Positions 34,909 to 47,700 of a stretch of 64,000 nucleotides of DNA are shown here, one piece after another. Source of the DNA: Ovis canadensis (lineage: Eukaryota; Chordata; Mammalia; Artiodactyla; Bovidae); the NCBI RefSeq assembly GCF_042477335.2, contig NC_091255.1, positions 32,838,501 through 32,902,500 on the forward strand, written 5' to 3'. The translations under genes were made by a program, and so were the position numbers. Below the pieces are notes generated by a model. That model did not search any database. It saw only the letters and a list, made by a program, of their open reading frames with translations, and was not told the origin of the DNA. Numbering within the stretch: the first letter of the stretch is position 1; every line of letters starts with the position of its first letter.

Positions 34909-37900
34909 CTGCCAGGGACAGAGAAGGTCGTGTGAGTTCAGGCACCCCTGTGAGTGCAGGCTATAGAGTTCCCAGGGGGGCAGAAATGGGTTGACTTGCT
35001 GCCCCTCTTCACTGTAGGAGGCTGCTTCCTGGCTCAGAACTCACATAGTCTGGCTGGCTGTGCTCAGCCCCAGACCCCAACCAGCTCTCTCACTGCTCAC
35101 CCCAACCCACCCTTCAGGGAGAGAACTTACATGCTGTGTGAGCCCTAAGCATCCCACAGCTGTGGGATGCTTGCTCCCAAGTGGGCCAAATGCATACACT
35201 GATCAGCAAGTATCATCACAGCTGCTAGTAGACTTATTAGTGGTGTCAGAGAAATCCCAGGACCGCAGTCTAGCCTGCCCCTCGGCAAAGGTTGAGAACC
35301 ACCAGTCTAGACCAGAGCTTGGAGTTCTGAATTACTCAAGGATCTTAATAAAATACAGCTTCTGGCTCAGTATGCCTGGGATGGGGCCTCAGCTTCTGCA
35401 CTTGTCATCAGCTCCCAGAGGAAGCCAGTGCAGCTGGCCTGAGGACCACACTTTTTGAGTAGAAGCTTCTAGATCAGTGCTTACCACCACGTGAGAGCAC
35501 CAGAATCACCTGGGGAACTTTTAAAAAATATTTTATTCACTTATGTGGCTGTGCCAGGTCTTAGTTGCAGCATGTGGGATCTTCGATCTTTGTTGTGGCG
35601 TGCAAACTCTTAGTTGTGACAGCATGTGGGATCTAATTCCCTGACCAGGGATTGAACCTGGGTCCCCTGCATTGGGAGTACAGAGTCTCAGACACTGGAC
35701 CACCAAGGAAGTCTCACCTGAGGAACTTTTACAAAATCCCATGCTCAGGATCCCCCTTCCCCAAGTCAAATATTCACCATTTCTAGGGATAAAAATAGTG
35801 CTGAGAACCTCCAACCAAAAGCCACTCTAGAGTCTCGTCAGTAACGCATTTAACTCCCATGTGCTGCAACTAAGACCCAATGCAGCCAAATAAGTAAGGA
35901 AAAAAAGAAATAAGGCAAATCTCAAATACATGGGACCCAGAGGCTTACTGATCTCCAAAGTAACACAGTGGGGTCAGGGAGAGCTGGCAAGCTATCAGGA
36001 TACTCCGCAGTCAAGGTTAGGAGCAGTACTCTCAAAGGAGAGTAGGCAATGGCCGCTCAGAAGATGAGAGTAAACAAGGCTGCCAGCTCAGATCCCTGCA
36101 GAAGGAAGGAATGTGCCGGAACCTCGTTCAGTCTGAGACATGAATCTAGAAGTTTATTGCACATTCAGCACCAGGACACTGCCACACAGAAAGGACAAGC
36201 AGAGAACCCACCCCTGAATGGACCAGCCTTACCTAGATCTGCCATCCACTGGACCAGCATGCGGACAAACGTGGCCAGCACGTTCCCCCCGTTGAGTGAT
36301 GCTGCCACAGCCAGATAAGTCCTGTCGAAGTATGGGAAGTAGGCAACTGGGGCTGCGGGGTCTGGAGTCTGCGCTGGCTGGAATCCTGAAGGCATGGAGG
36401 CTACCAGCTGAACCGAGGTGCTGATGTTGAGAACTGGGGTCCGAGGAAAGCAGAGGTTAGGCCTGTTGGGCTAACTCAGAGGCCACAAGTCACAATGGAG
36501 CTGGGGAAATGTGCCACAAATTTCTGGATACTCCTCCTTTCAGGAGGCAGAGACTAATTGAAATAAATCAACTGGACTTCCCAGGTGGCACTAGTGGTGC
36601 CTGCCTGCCAATATGGTAGACAAAGAGACAGGTTCCATCCCTGGGTCAGGAAGATCCCCTGGAGAAAGAAATAGAACCACCCACTCCAGTACCCTTGCCT
36701 GGAGAATCCCATGGACAGAGGACCCTGGAGGACTACAGTCCATGGGGTCACAAAGAGTCAGATGTGACCTAGCAACTAAACAACAACAAAGGATAGTACT
36801 GGTCAGTTTTTAAACTAAAGTTTGAATTGTAATAGTTCTAACTGATGGAGGAAAAAAGATGTGATGACAAAGAAAACCCAAGAAAGATGAATGTATTCTC
36901 TGTTCCCCTTGATAACAAGGCAGGGCTGTAGGGAACAAGGTGTAAAGAAGGCTGAGAAGTGCTTGCAAACGAGACTCTCAACCAGGGCTGAACATTCTTG
37001 CAAACGAGATGTTCTGCCCAGTGTAGGGAACTAGGTTTAAGGAAGGTTGAGAAGTGCTTGCAAACGAGACTGTCAACCAGGGCTGAACATTCTTGCAAAT
37101 GAGATGTTCAGCTAAGAATCCTATTTGTTCCCGTGGGAAAAGAACATTTCTTGCACACAAGGATGTTTCTCTGATTCTCAAAAGGAACAGACCCTGGGAC
37201 AAAACAGATTCTAAGTTGATAAAGAAGTTCCCCAAAACAAAGTCTTAGCTGCAGTAAATAAGTCAAGGTAAAGGGTATCTCGCCCTGCGCCTGCGCACTG
37301 TATAGTCTCTGAATCGTAGTGCTTGGCAGCTTGCCCTGTAGGTTGTTGTGCAAGGGATATAAAATAAAGCAGCTGTAAAAAACAAGTGTTAAAATATAAA
37401 GATTCAAACCACTCTGCAGTGTTGGTGTTTCATTCCGTCGCCAGCACAGGGCTGTCAAAGTGGGCCCACTCAGCCTGGTTGCCCTGAGGATCGAATGAAA
37501 CACACAGTCTGCCAACACCTTGCTGGGGCAGGCAGGCCCAGAGTCCAAGGTCTACTCCACCCCAGCAGGGGCAGATGACAGCCCCCAGATCATATCCAGC
37601 CTGGCCATCTGTTTTAATATGGCCTAGGAGCTAAGAGCGGCTTTTGTATATATATCATTTTTAATGATAAGTTTATTGAGGTGTATTATAATTCAAATAA
37701 ATTCACCATAAAATGCACCCTTTTCAAGTGTGCAGTTCTGTGCTTCCTAGTATATTCCTTTATGCACTGTTTATAGTACATACACAGGTAAACATCACTG
37801 TGATCTAATTTTAGGACATTTTTACCACTCTGGAAAGAAATCCCTTACGGGTTAGCAATCAACCCCCACTCCCAGCCCCTGACAACCATGAATCTTCTTT

Positions 37901-40127
37901 CTGTCTCTATGAATTTGCCTGTTCAACTCTGGACATTTCCCAGGAATGGAATCACACACTATGTGGCCTTTCACTTTCCTTCCCATGTTGTAGCATGTTA
38001 TCTCTGTGGATATACCACATTTTAAAAATCCGCTATCAGTTGATGAACATTTGGGTTGTTTCTATCTTTTGGCTGTTATGAATAAGGCTGCAGGGAAAAA
38101 ATTGTGTACCAGTTTTTGTGTGGACATGTGTTTTCAAATCCCTTGGGTAAACACCAAGGAGAGGAATTGCTGGGTCATGGTAATTCCATGCTTAACTTTC
38201 GGAGAACTGTCAGACTGTTTTCCAAAGGGACTGTGCCATTTTACAACCCCAGTGGGATATTCTTACCTTTTTAAATGGTTGAAAAGAAATGAAAAGAAGA
38301 AGACTATTTCATGAGACGTGAAAATTTTATGAAATTCACATTTCAGCCTCTATAAATAAAGTTTTATTGGAACACAGCTACACCCACTCACTTATGCATT
38401 AGCTAAGGCTGCTTTGCTGCCCCAACAGCAGGTAAGTAGTTGTGGCAGAAACTAAATGGCCCACAAAGCCTGAAATATTTACTACCTGGCCCTTTACAGG
38501 AAATCTTTGCCAACCCTTGCCTTGGAGGGCAGCCTCTACCTCACTGTGACTCTCTCACACGAAATACAGGAAAATCTGCACTTCTAATCAAATCCAAGAG
38601 AACTTTCATTGACACACACACAGTAACAAAAACCCTAATCTACTCATCTGTTCCCTTGGTCAGGGAGACACACAGAAACCAGCTAACTAGAGAGAGTCGT
38701 TTTCCTCCCCTGGCCCTAGAAAAGAAAGGCACTGGCTGTGCTCAGGGCAGAGCTCTTCCTGCTAGATGATAAGCTCCCTGGGTAGGGGCTTCACCTGTAG
38801 GGATGACGGTGGGGTTTTCTGTTTGTTTATTTTGTTTTTTATTGGACTAAGAGCCTGTGGGCTCTTAGTTGCAACATGCAAGATCTAGTTCCTTGATCAG
38901 AGATCAAACCTGGGCCCCCTGTATTGAGAGCATGAAGTCTTAACCACTGGACCACCAGGGAAGTCCCGAAGGTATTTTTCATGTTTGCAGGACAACGGTC
39001 AAGAGGACATTGAGACAGCTGGCTATGTGTGCCCCTCAGACCCTCACACAGAGCTGAGGCTTATGAAGCCCCAGTAGAGACTAGAGGAGAGAACCAAAGA
39101 AAGACTTACCTGCATCGGTCTTTTGGGCCATGCAGGAATAGACGGAGGCCTGCAAATCACCCAAGGCCACGCCCACCTGTGTCCCCCTTGGGATCTCAAA
39201 CCAGGCCTGCGAAGTTCTTCCTGCCACACTGCCAGGCTCCGCTACATCTGGGAGCAGCTGGACGGGAAAGCCGGCGGCCTTCAGTCTGCAAATCAAAAGT
39301 GGACAGCCTGTCTACCCGGTACTGGATCTTCTGTCTCCTGTTGCTTCCAGGAAACTGAGCAAAGGAAAGTGCCCTGGGACACACGTTCAAGAAGAGAGGG
39401 CAGAATCCAGTGTTTGTACAGACAGCCCTTTTGCCTTTTTTTAAATCCATGAGATGTCTTGAGTTTTTTAGAATGAACACTGGCTTTCAAGAGCTTGGGA
39501 TGGGCCTTCCAAGGAAGAATATAACCAGTTTAAGCAGAGGTGATCGGAAAGGATTGGCTAAGAAGCAGATCGGCATCTGGCCTCCTATGTTTGAGGGGAG
39601 CACAAACACTCTGCAAAGGGGGCCAGTCAGAGTTTTAGAGCCAAGTCACAGTTGGTTAGCACAGGCCAAACCAAAGTCAAACCCATCAGTCTCCTGAATA
39701 CCAAATGTAGTCACCACTTAGGGTTAGTGAACATGGGGCTGTCAATTTCATAAAACATGCTAGAAAGTCCTTTACCTGAACTACCAGGCGCTTTTTGTTT
39801 TATTACAGAGCTCAGAATTTGGGACCTGGAGGAAGTGAATTTATGGACCTCTGGACCTGAAAAAGTAAATGATTGTTTCAAAAGAACTTAAAAGGTATCC
39901 CTCAAGCCTACTCCTTCCATTTCTTAACCCTACTTTTAAATATATTATGAAAAAATTAATTTTAAAAAAGAAAATGCATTAAAAATATTATCAAAAACAG
40001 TAAAATACCTACAATAAATTTAATAAAAGATGTAAAACTCTATACATACAAGCTATTTTTAAAAGAAATTAAAGATTAAAAATAAATTAAATAAATGAAA
40101 TGCTTTTAAAGGTTTGTGTCATAAAAA

Positions 40128-40160
<33 letters not shown>

Positions 40161-43100
40161 ATGGTGGTGGGGAGGGATAGTTAGGGAGTTTGGGATGGAC
40201 ATATACACACTGCTATATTTAAAATGGATAACTGGAGGACACACAATTTTCACGGTCAGGAGCCTGCCGTGTACCCCCTTTGCCTGACAAAGCAATAAAG
40301 CTATTCTTTTCTACTTCAAAAAATAAATAAAATAAAATGGAAAAGCAACAAGGACCTACTGCACAGCACAGAGAACTCTGCTAAATGTTGCGTAGCAACC
40401 TAAATGGGAACATACTTTGAAGAAAAAATAGGTACATGTTTTTTTATAACTGAATCACTTTGTCACACACCTGAAACTAACACAACATTGTTAATAAAAT
40501 AGAAAGTTAAAAAAAAATAAGATAAAATAAAATTTAAAAATGAAAGTTGTTGTTTGGCATCTATGGGCTGGGTCCGGGATTCAGAAAGAACCGGGGAGTG
40601 CACCCCAGGCCCGGGCAACAGTGGAGGAGCAGGAGAGCATGGCATGGTGGGCAGCACCCCTCCCCAAGGACTTCACTTACAGTCCGGCCCACCCATGCCC
40701 AGGGGCTGGAACAGGCTGGGGGCTCTTGAAACCTAATTCTTGGCCTCATGGAATCCTCCACTACTCCCAGATGGGAAAACACCACTGAAGCTCCCACTTC
40801 AGAGATTCTACCTTTCAGCCTCAAGCCAGCCTGCAAGGTTATACTCACATCTCCAAGTTCCAGCTTTGGCTCGTGGTGTTGAAATAGCCCCAGCTAGCAG
40901 CATTTTGGTCGGACATCAAGGGTCTTGCCAAGCCGCACAGCATGGCAACCACATAGTCATGGATGGTGCCAGCTGTATCGTAGGACTTGAGGAACTCCGG
41001 GCTGTTTGTCATACCCAAAACAATTCAGTGTGGTTTAATATTGACTGAAAAGCACGAGCCGCAGCTACCTGAGGGCAGTGTGGACAAGACATGGCATAAC
41101 TGGGCAATGACTAGAATCCCACAGGGTACAGTCCCCCACAGCTGAACTTCCCAAGGTGAGGACCTCCAAAAGCCTCCAAGCCGAGCTGGCCGGAGTCAGC
41201 CTTAGGGGAGGGTATTCATAGGAGGTCACATTATGCCTGGGAAAGCAGGACATCAACCGTTCTTAGCAGTCCTGAGCCCACCATGAACACATCATGTGAC
41301 CATTGGCAACTCCCTTACCCTCTCTGGCCCCTTCTTTTCCCCTCTGGGTTAGAATCAGATAACCAACAAGCCCCCTATGCAAAATGAAGAAGCAGTGGTA
41401 GACCAAGTCTAGGTCTTGAGACTGTACCCTGTGCAGGGCCACGCTCACTAAGGGACAGTCCCGTGTGGAGTGATGCTGACCGGCTAGAGGTACCGCTCCC
41501 TAGCCACTCTCCTGCATCAAAATCATAGTGCTTGGGCTCAGCTGTGTCTGACTCTGCAACCCCATGGAGTGTAGCCCTCCAGGGTCCTCTGTCCATGGGA
41601 TTTCCCAGGCAAAAACGCTGGACTGGGTTGCTATGTCCTTCTCCAGGGGGCCTTCCCTGACCCAGGGATCAAACCCACGTCTCCTGCGCCTCCTGCACTG
41701 CAGGTGCATTCTTTACCCACTGAGCCATCAGCTAGCCACTCTCATTCCCCTGAAAATCCATCATCCGATTCAAAGAACAGTCGTCCGTACCTATTTTTCA
41801 AAAGCCAGAAGATAGTTGCACAGCCAAACCCCGTGGCCACGCTGAGATGCGACTCCGGCTGGGGCAGAGAAGCCAGGAACTCGCTGCCACACCGGCCATC
41901 CTGCCATGTGACCAGGTGGCTCACAGCTCTAGGCTCGAACACAGGGGCGGCCCCTCCCTCTGTCCATGCACAGCCTGGAAGGAAGGTGAGCAAAACAGGA
42001 GAATAGGGCAACTGATGGGCAGCAGCATGTCCTTGAGACCACCCTGCTAGTGAGGTTACAGGACAGACTTTATCACCCATGACAATGCTTTATTCACACA
42101 CAGGGGTCCTAGCCAGGACCCAGAAAAGCAGGGAGCGGATGGACCTAGAGATGGTTACAGTGAGTGAAGTAAGTCAGACACAGGACAAATATCATATGAC
42201 AGCGCTTATACGTGAAATCTTAAAAAAAAAATGGTACCCATGAACTTATTTACAAAACAGAAATAGGGTCACAGATGGAGAAAACAAATATGGTTACAGA
42301 GGAGGAGGGGAAGGGATAAATTGGGAGGTCGGGATGGACAAATACAAACTATTATATATAAAACCAATAACTGGGGACTGCCCTGGTGGTCCAGTGGCTA
42401 AGTCTCCATGCTCCCGAAACAGGGGCCCTGGGTTCGATCCCTGGTCAGGGAACTAGATCCCACATGTGGAATTAAAGATCCTTCATGCCACAACGAAGAT
42501 CAAAGGTCCTGCATGTCACAACAAAGACCCAGGACAGCCAAACAAATAAACAAGACTTTTATTTTTTTTTTAAATAGATAACTAATAAGGACCTACTGTA
42601 TAGCACAGGGAACTCAAAACACTGTAATCAACTATATGGGAAAAGAATCCAAAAAAGAGTGGGTATCGGTATATGTATCACTGATTCACTTGGCTGCACA
42701 TCTGAAACTAACACAGCATTGTAAATCAACTCTACTCCAATAAAAGTTATTTTTTAAAAAAGAAAAAGAGCAGAGAGGTGGTCACAAATATATGCACCTG
42801 AACCTTTTAAAGTTTCACCTGGAAAATAGGGGTAAGCGGGCAATGGGATGGCCCCCCTTTAGGGTAATCTACCCTCAAAGCCACATTTCTGCCTAAAGCT
42901 GGGAGTCTAACCCCTGCACTGAAGCTGGACATCTGCAGCTTTTTTTTTTCCCCAACCCTTTTATCTGCTTCCAACACTCTTTTGACCCTTTTTAAAAAAC
43001 TTCTAGGACTATCATTTTTATTTTGTCTGTGTTATAAAACAGAGTTCTTACCATGTACCAGGGATTGTTCAAAGCACTTTCAAAATATTAATTTATTTAA

Positions 43101-44687
43101 TCTACATATTAGCCTTACAACATATGTGTGATAAGAGCTCTAGAGCACAGGCTCAACAGTTGTGGCTCACAAACTTAGTTGCTTGGAGGCATGTGGAATC
43201 TTCCCAGATCAGGGATCAAACCGGTGTCCAGGGAAACCCCCAGGAACAGTATTTTTAAAAACCAATTTTCCACCCCCTTTGCCAACTCTTGACATTCTTA
43301 AACTGATTTCTTACAATCCAGTGAGAGGAAAAATGATTTCTCACTGTTATTTTCATCTGCATTTCCCTAATTAATAGTGACATCGAGCAGCTTTTCAAGT
43401 GCTTATTAGCTATTTGTACTTTCTCTTCTAACATCTGCCTATTGGTTTCCTTTGCCTATTAGTCCACAGGGCCATTGGTCCTTTCTTTGTTGCTCATTCT
43501 TCATAGGCCCCCAGCTTCATCCTTGGTCTACTATACACTGCTGAAAATTTTCTCCCTGCCTGCTGCTGGCCTTTTAGCTTGGTTTTATGATCCCCACTTG
43601 TCTCCTGCCATTACTGAGCCTGAAAATGGAATGTGGAAACTGGCATAACCACAGGCCTCTCAAAAGACACTAGTCACTCCCTCTCCTCTCCTCCAATGGG
43701 CTCGCCTGTGCCCTCAAGGAGGCACTTAGCTCTCTGCTCGGGTTACTGGTGCCCGTCTGTGCTGACCACATTGAGTGAGCCCTGGCAGAGGAGGGCTGAA
43801 TCCCCATTCCTATATCTCCCATGGGGCCCAACAAGGAGCCTCAAGTATTGCAGATTCTGAAATCAAACCGAATTATGGCCACGGTTAAAAGCAGAACTAC
43901 TTGATCTCAAATAGGATTTCACTCGCTCCACTAAGCGGGTTATCATCATGGTCAAATGGTGGCTCTCCTCCTTCCCATAAACAGAAACCAAACCAAGTAG
44001 GTGGGCAGGCGGGCTCCATGAAATATTAAGAAGCTCTCTCCACCCATATGGATGATGGTTTGTGTGGTTGTTACAGAGTCCAGGAGATGGGCAGAAGGGA
44101 AGGCATGTGACCAGACCACAATCATTAGATCTCTGCTGTCCTCTCTGGGAAGGGTTTTAGTATTAAAAGGACGTTTATTCTCATTAATGCAAAATTAAGG
44201 AGTTTAAAAAGCTTTTACAACCTAGAGTCTCCCCAAGAGGTCAGCACTAACACCATGACCAGCCTTTGGCTCTTGCTACTGATTGGAGCCAAGCAGCTCC
44301 CGCGGTCCCTGCTGGCCTGACGATGGGCAGACAATGGGAAAAGAGGTGGGGGAGAGCCTGGGCTGGCTTCTGCACTTATCCAGGCCCATCCTGGGGACTG
44401 ATCAAAGGCTGCATCACCAGACCTCCATCAAGCTGCTCAAAAGCAGGTTGCCACTCACTTGGCCCAGGGGAATTGGAATCACTGATTCTCCAGGCAAAGG
44501 AGAGGTGAATCCCATGTTCAGATCTCCTTAACTACAACCCCTCCCCCAGCAGCCATCATCCTCTGCTTAAAACACTTGCAGTAAAATGTTGATATTTTTG
44601 AAGCTGGGGGATGGGTGTGTGTTGATTCATAACAACACTGTTCTCCCTACTTTTATGTCTATGTAGAACATATATATATATATATGT

Positions 44688-44718
<31 letters not shown>

Positions 44719-47700
44719 ATTTATTTATTTATGGCTGTGCTGGGTCTTCATCGGAGCTTCCCTAATAGCTCAGTTGGTAAAGAATCTGCCTGCAATGCAG
44801 TATACCCCGGTTCAATTTCTGGGTTGGGGAGAGTCCCTGGAGAAGGGAAAGGCTACCCACTACTTCACGGGCTTTTCTCCAGGTGCAGAGAGCGGGGGCT
44901 ACTCTTCAATGCAGTGTGTGTGCGTCTCATTGCAGTGGCTTCTCTTGTCACAGAAGCACAGGCTCTAGGGCAGTGGACTCAGAAGTTGTGGCCCATGGGC
45001 TCGAGAGCACAGGCTCAGTAGTTGGGGTGCGCAGGTTTAACTGTTTGGCAGTACATGGGATCTTCCCGGACCAGGGATCAAAACCATGTCTTCTGCATTG
45101 GCAGGTGGATTCTTTACCACTGAGCCACGTGGGAAGTCCTGAACATTTTAGAATTTTTAAAAATTTTTTTTCATGCTTGCCATAACAGAAGCTCACAACT
45201 TCCTCCAGGATCCTGATCCTTCCTTCCTTGGACATTCTGTTGGGCTGTTCCTCCCTTCGTTGAGCGAGTGTATCCTTGTGTGGCTCTGGTCCTCCCAGAG
45301 ACCTTTCAAAGTTCAGGTGTCTGAAGTCAGACAGACTTGGGTTTGAAAGCTGGAGTCACCACTTGCTGTCATACGACCCTAAGCATATTATTTTATAATC
45401 TCTCTGAACCTCCACTTCTCATCTGCTCAAGAGGGACAATAATGTCACCTACATCATAAGGATGTTGGGAAAATTTGATGAGATCACACAGGTAATGCCC
45501 TTAGCTCTGCACCTGGCATGCAAAGTGCTCATTGCTGTTTTGCTGGCTTAATTCCCCTCCTGGAGGCCAAACAGAACAAGCCACCCACATCTACACTGTG
45601 GCAGACCTTCTGAAATAAATACCCAACAAAATAATGCTTAGCAACGGTTCCCATGAAAAGGACATGGAACTGAAAATTCACGAATATCTGTGATGATGTT
45701 AAACAACAAAAACTATGCTCAAATGCAGAAAAGTTTCCTCTGTGTCTCTATATCTCCTGCAGCTACACTAATCTCTTGGTGTTGGCACTGATGCTCCGAG
45801 ATACTGGTACAAAGAAAGAGAAAGCTATGAAAAAAATCCACTCGATTGAATCCAACAGAGAATCAGAGAGGACTCACTCTTCACCCTCTCCCTGTTCATG
45901 TATAATGTGTGAGTGGACAGTTCAGTTTATTACATCTTTGAACAGGACAGGATGCTCACAAAACGCAAGAGGACAGCCTGACCCTTCACAGGGAGTCTTT
46001 GGCAGCACATTTCTGGTTCCTGGTGAGGCAGAAGATAGATGAGCCCCAGGCTGAGCAGCTGGAGTTTGTCCCCTGTGGACAGACACTCCAAGACGAAGAT
46101 AATAGCAGGAGCAAAGGGGAGCTGCACCCTGCTCAGAGAAAAGGTTAATAAGAGGCCGAGACTTCCCTGACAATCCAGTGGTTCAGACTCCGTGCTTCCA
46201 ATGCAGGGGGCACAGGTTTGATCCATGGGAACTAAGGTCTGGGAACTAAGATCCCACAATCCCACATGTCTTGTAGCCAAAAAAGAGAGACCACATATTT
46301 CTCGTTCTTGAGGTCATGGAGACCTTCCCAACTACACATGCGTAAAAAGGCTCCTCAGGGGTCAAAAAGGGAGGGAGTGCCACCCCATAGTAGGTGATGT
46401 CAACATTCCCATAGGCCTCTTCCCTAGAATCCATCTCGGCTAAGAGATGAGCATGCACACAGGGGAGGGCCCTGAGATAAACTAAACATGGCAAAGCAAG
46501 GTGATTGGCAGCCAGAGGAAACCAGAAGAAATGCCCCATATAAGTGATTCAAACTACCATGAGGGCACAACTCTTTCCCTGAGCCCACCCGTGCATCTAT
46601 CCACACATACCCTTTTTCCTCCTAGCAAACAATGTACTTGTTTCACTACGTTTTGTATCTTTGTGGAAATTCCTTTCTACAAAGCTGACAGACCAGCACC
46701 TTGTCCCTGGCTATGGGTCTAGGGGCTAGGATTCAGCTCTCTCACTGCCTCACCCTGATTTCAGTCTCTGGGCAGGGAACCAAATTCCTGCTTTCAGTCG
46801 CGCCACAGGCTGAGGCCATCGAAGATCACAGGGTGACTGCTTTTGCTTTGTTTTGTTTCAATGTGGACCATTATTAAAGTCTTTATAGGGCTTCCCTGGT
46901 GGTTCCGTGATAAAGAATCTGCCTGCAATGCAGGAGACAAGGGTTCGATTCCTGGGTCAAGAAGATCCCCTGGAGGAGGAAATGGCTACCCACTCCAGTA
47001 CACTTGCCTGGAGAATTCCATGGACAGAGGAGCCTGGCAGGCTGCAGTCCATGGGGTTGCAAAAGAGTTGGACATGACTGAGCAACTAAACAACAACATT
47101 GAACTTGTTACAATATTGCTTCTGTTTAACACTGGGTTTTTTTTTTGTCCTGGAGGCAGGTGGGATCTTAGTCACAGAACAGGGATAGAACCCACACCCA
47201 CAGGGTGACTGTTAACAGAACATGATTGCCCCCAAGCCCAGCATACCTTGGCCTGTTTTCCAAAACACGACTCCATGCATCTGCCCTGACACGCCGATGC
47301 CACAGACCTTCCGGAGCTGCTGCCGGGGAAGGGCAGCAAGACACTCATGGAGGGCCTGGATGATTCTCCTCACATCCTGTTCTTGCCCCTGGAAACAGAA
47401 TAGGACATGCTGGGCAGAGACACACACTCTGGGAGGAGAGGAAGACAGAGGCGGCAGGGACTTCCTGCGTGGGGGCTGCCTAGCTAATTCCCCCGAGGTC
47501 ACTTCCAGGACCTGCTGACTGGGCATCAAGGCTGAGATGTGGGCCTGAGGGGTCTCCACCACCTCCTCCTGGAGTAGGAATGTGGTGGGTAAGGTTCCAC
47601 TCCTCCCTTTACCAATGAGGGAGGGCTTGACCCGGGTTTGATCCCTGGGTCGGGAAGATCCCCCGGAGAAGGAAATGGCAACCTATTCCAGCATTCTTGC

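Larger units (their letters stand above)
43246..46886. other. SHPK intron 2, mostly unassigned
   Basis: Apart from listed SINEs, MIR and microsatellite, 43246-44660, 45546-46157 and 46286-46886 show no supported feature. Confidence 0.5.

Noticed and set aside
37340..37446. TATA box and polyadenylation signal as a cellular promoter
   Set aside because: Both lie inside a solo LTR bounded by a 6-bp duplication.
40129..40161. AT-rich tract as a replication origin or attachment site
   Set aside because: A plain (TG/TA)n microsatellite beside an L1 tail; nothing supports an origin.
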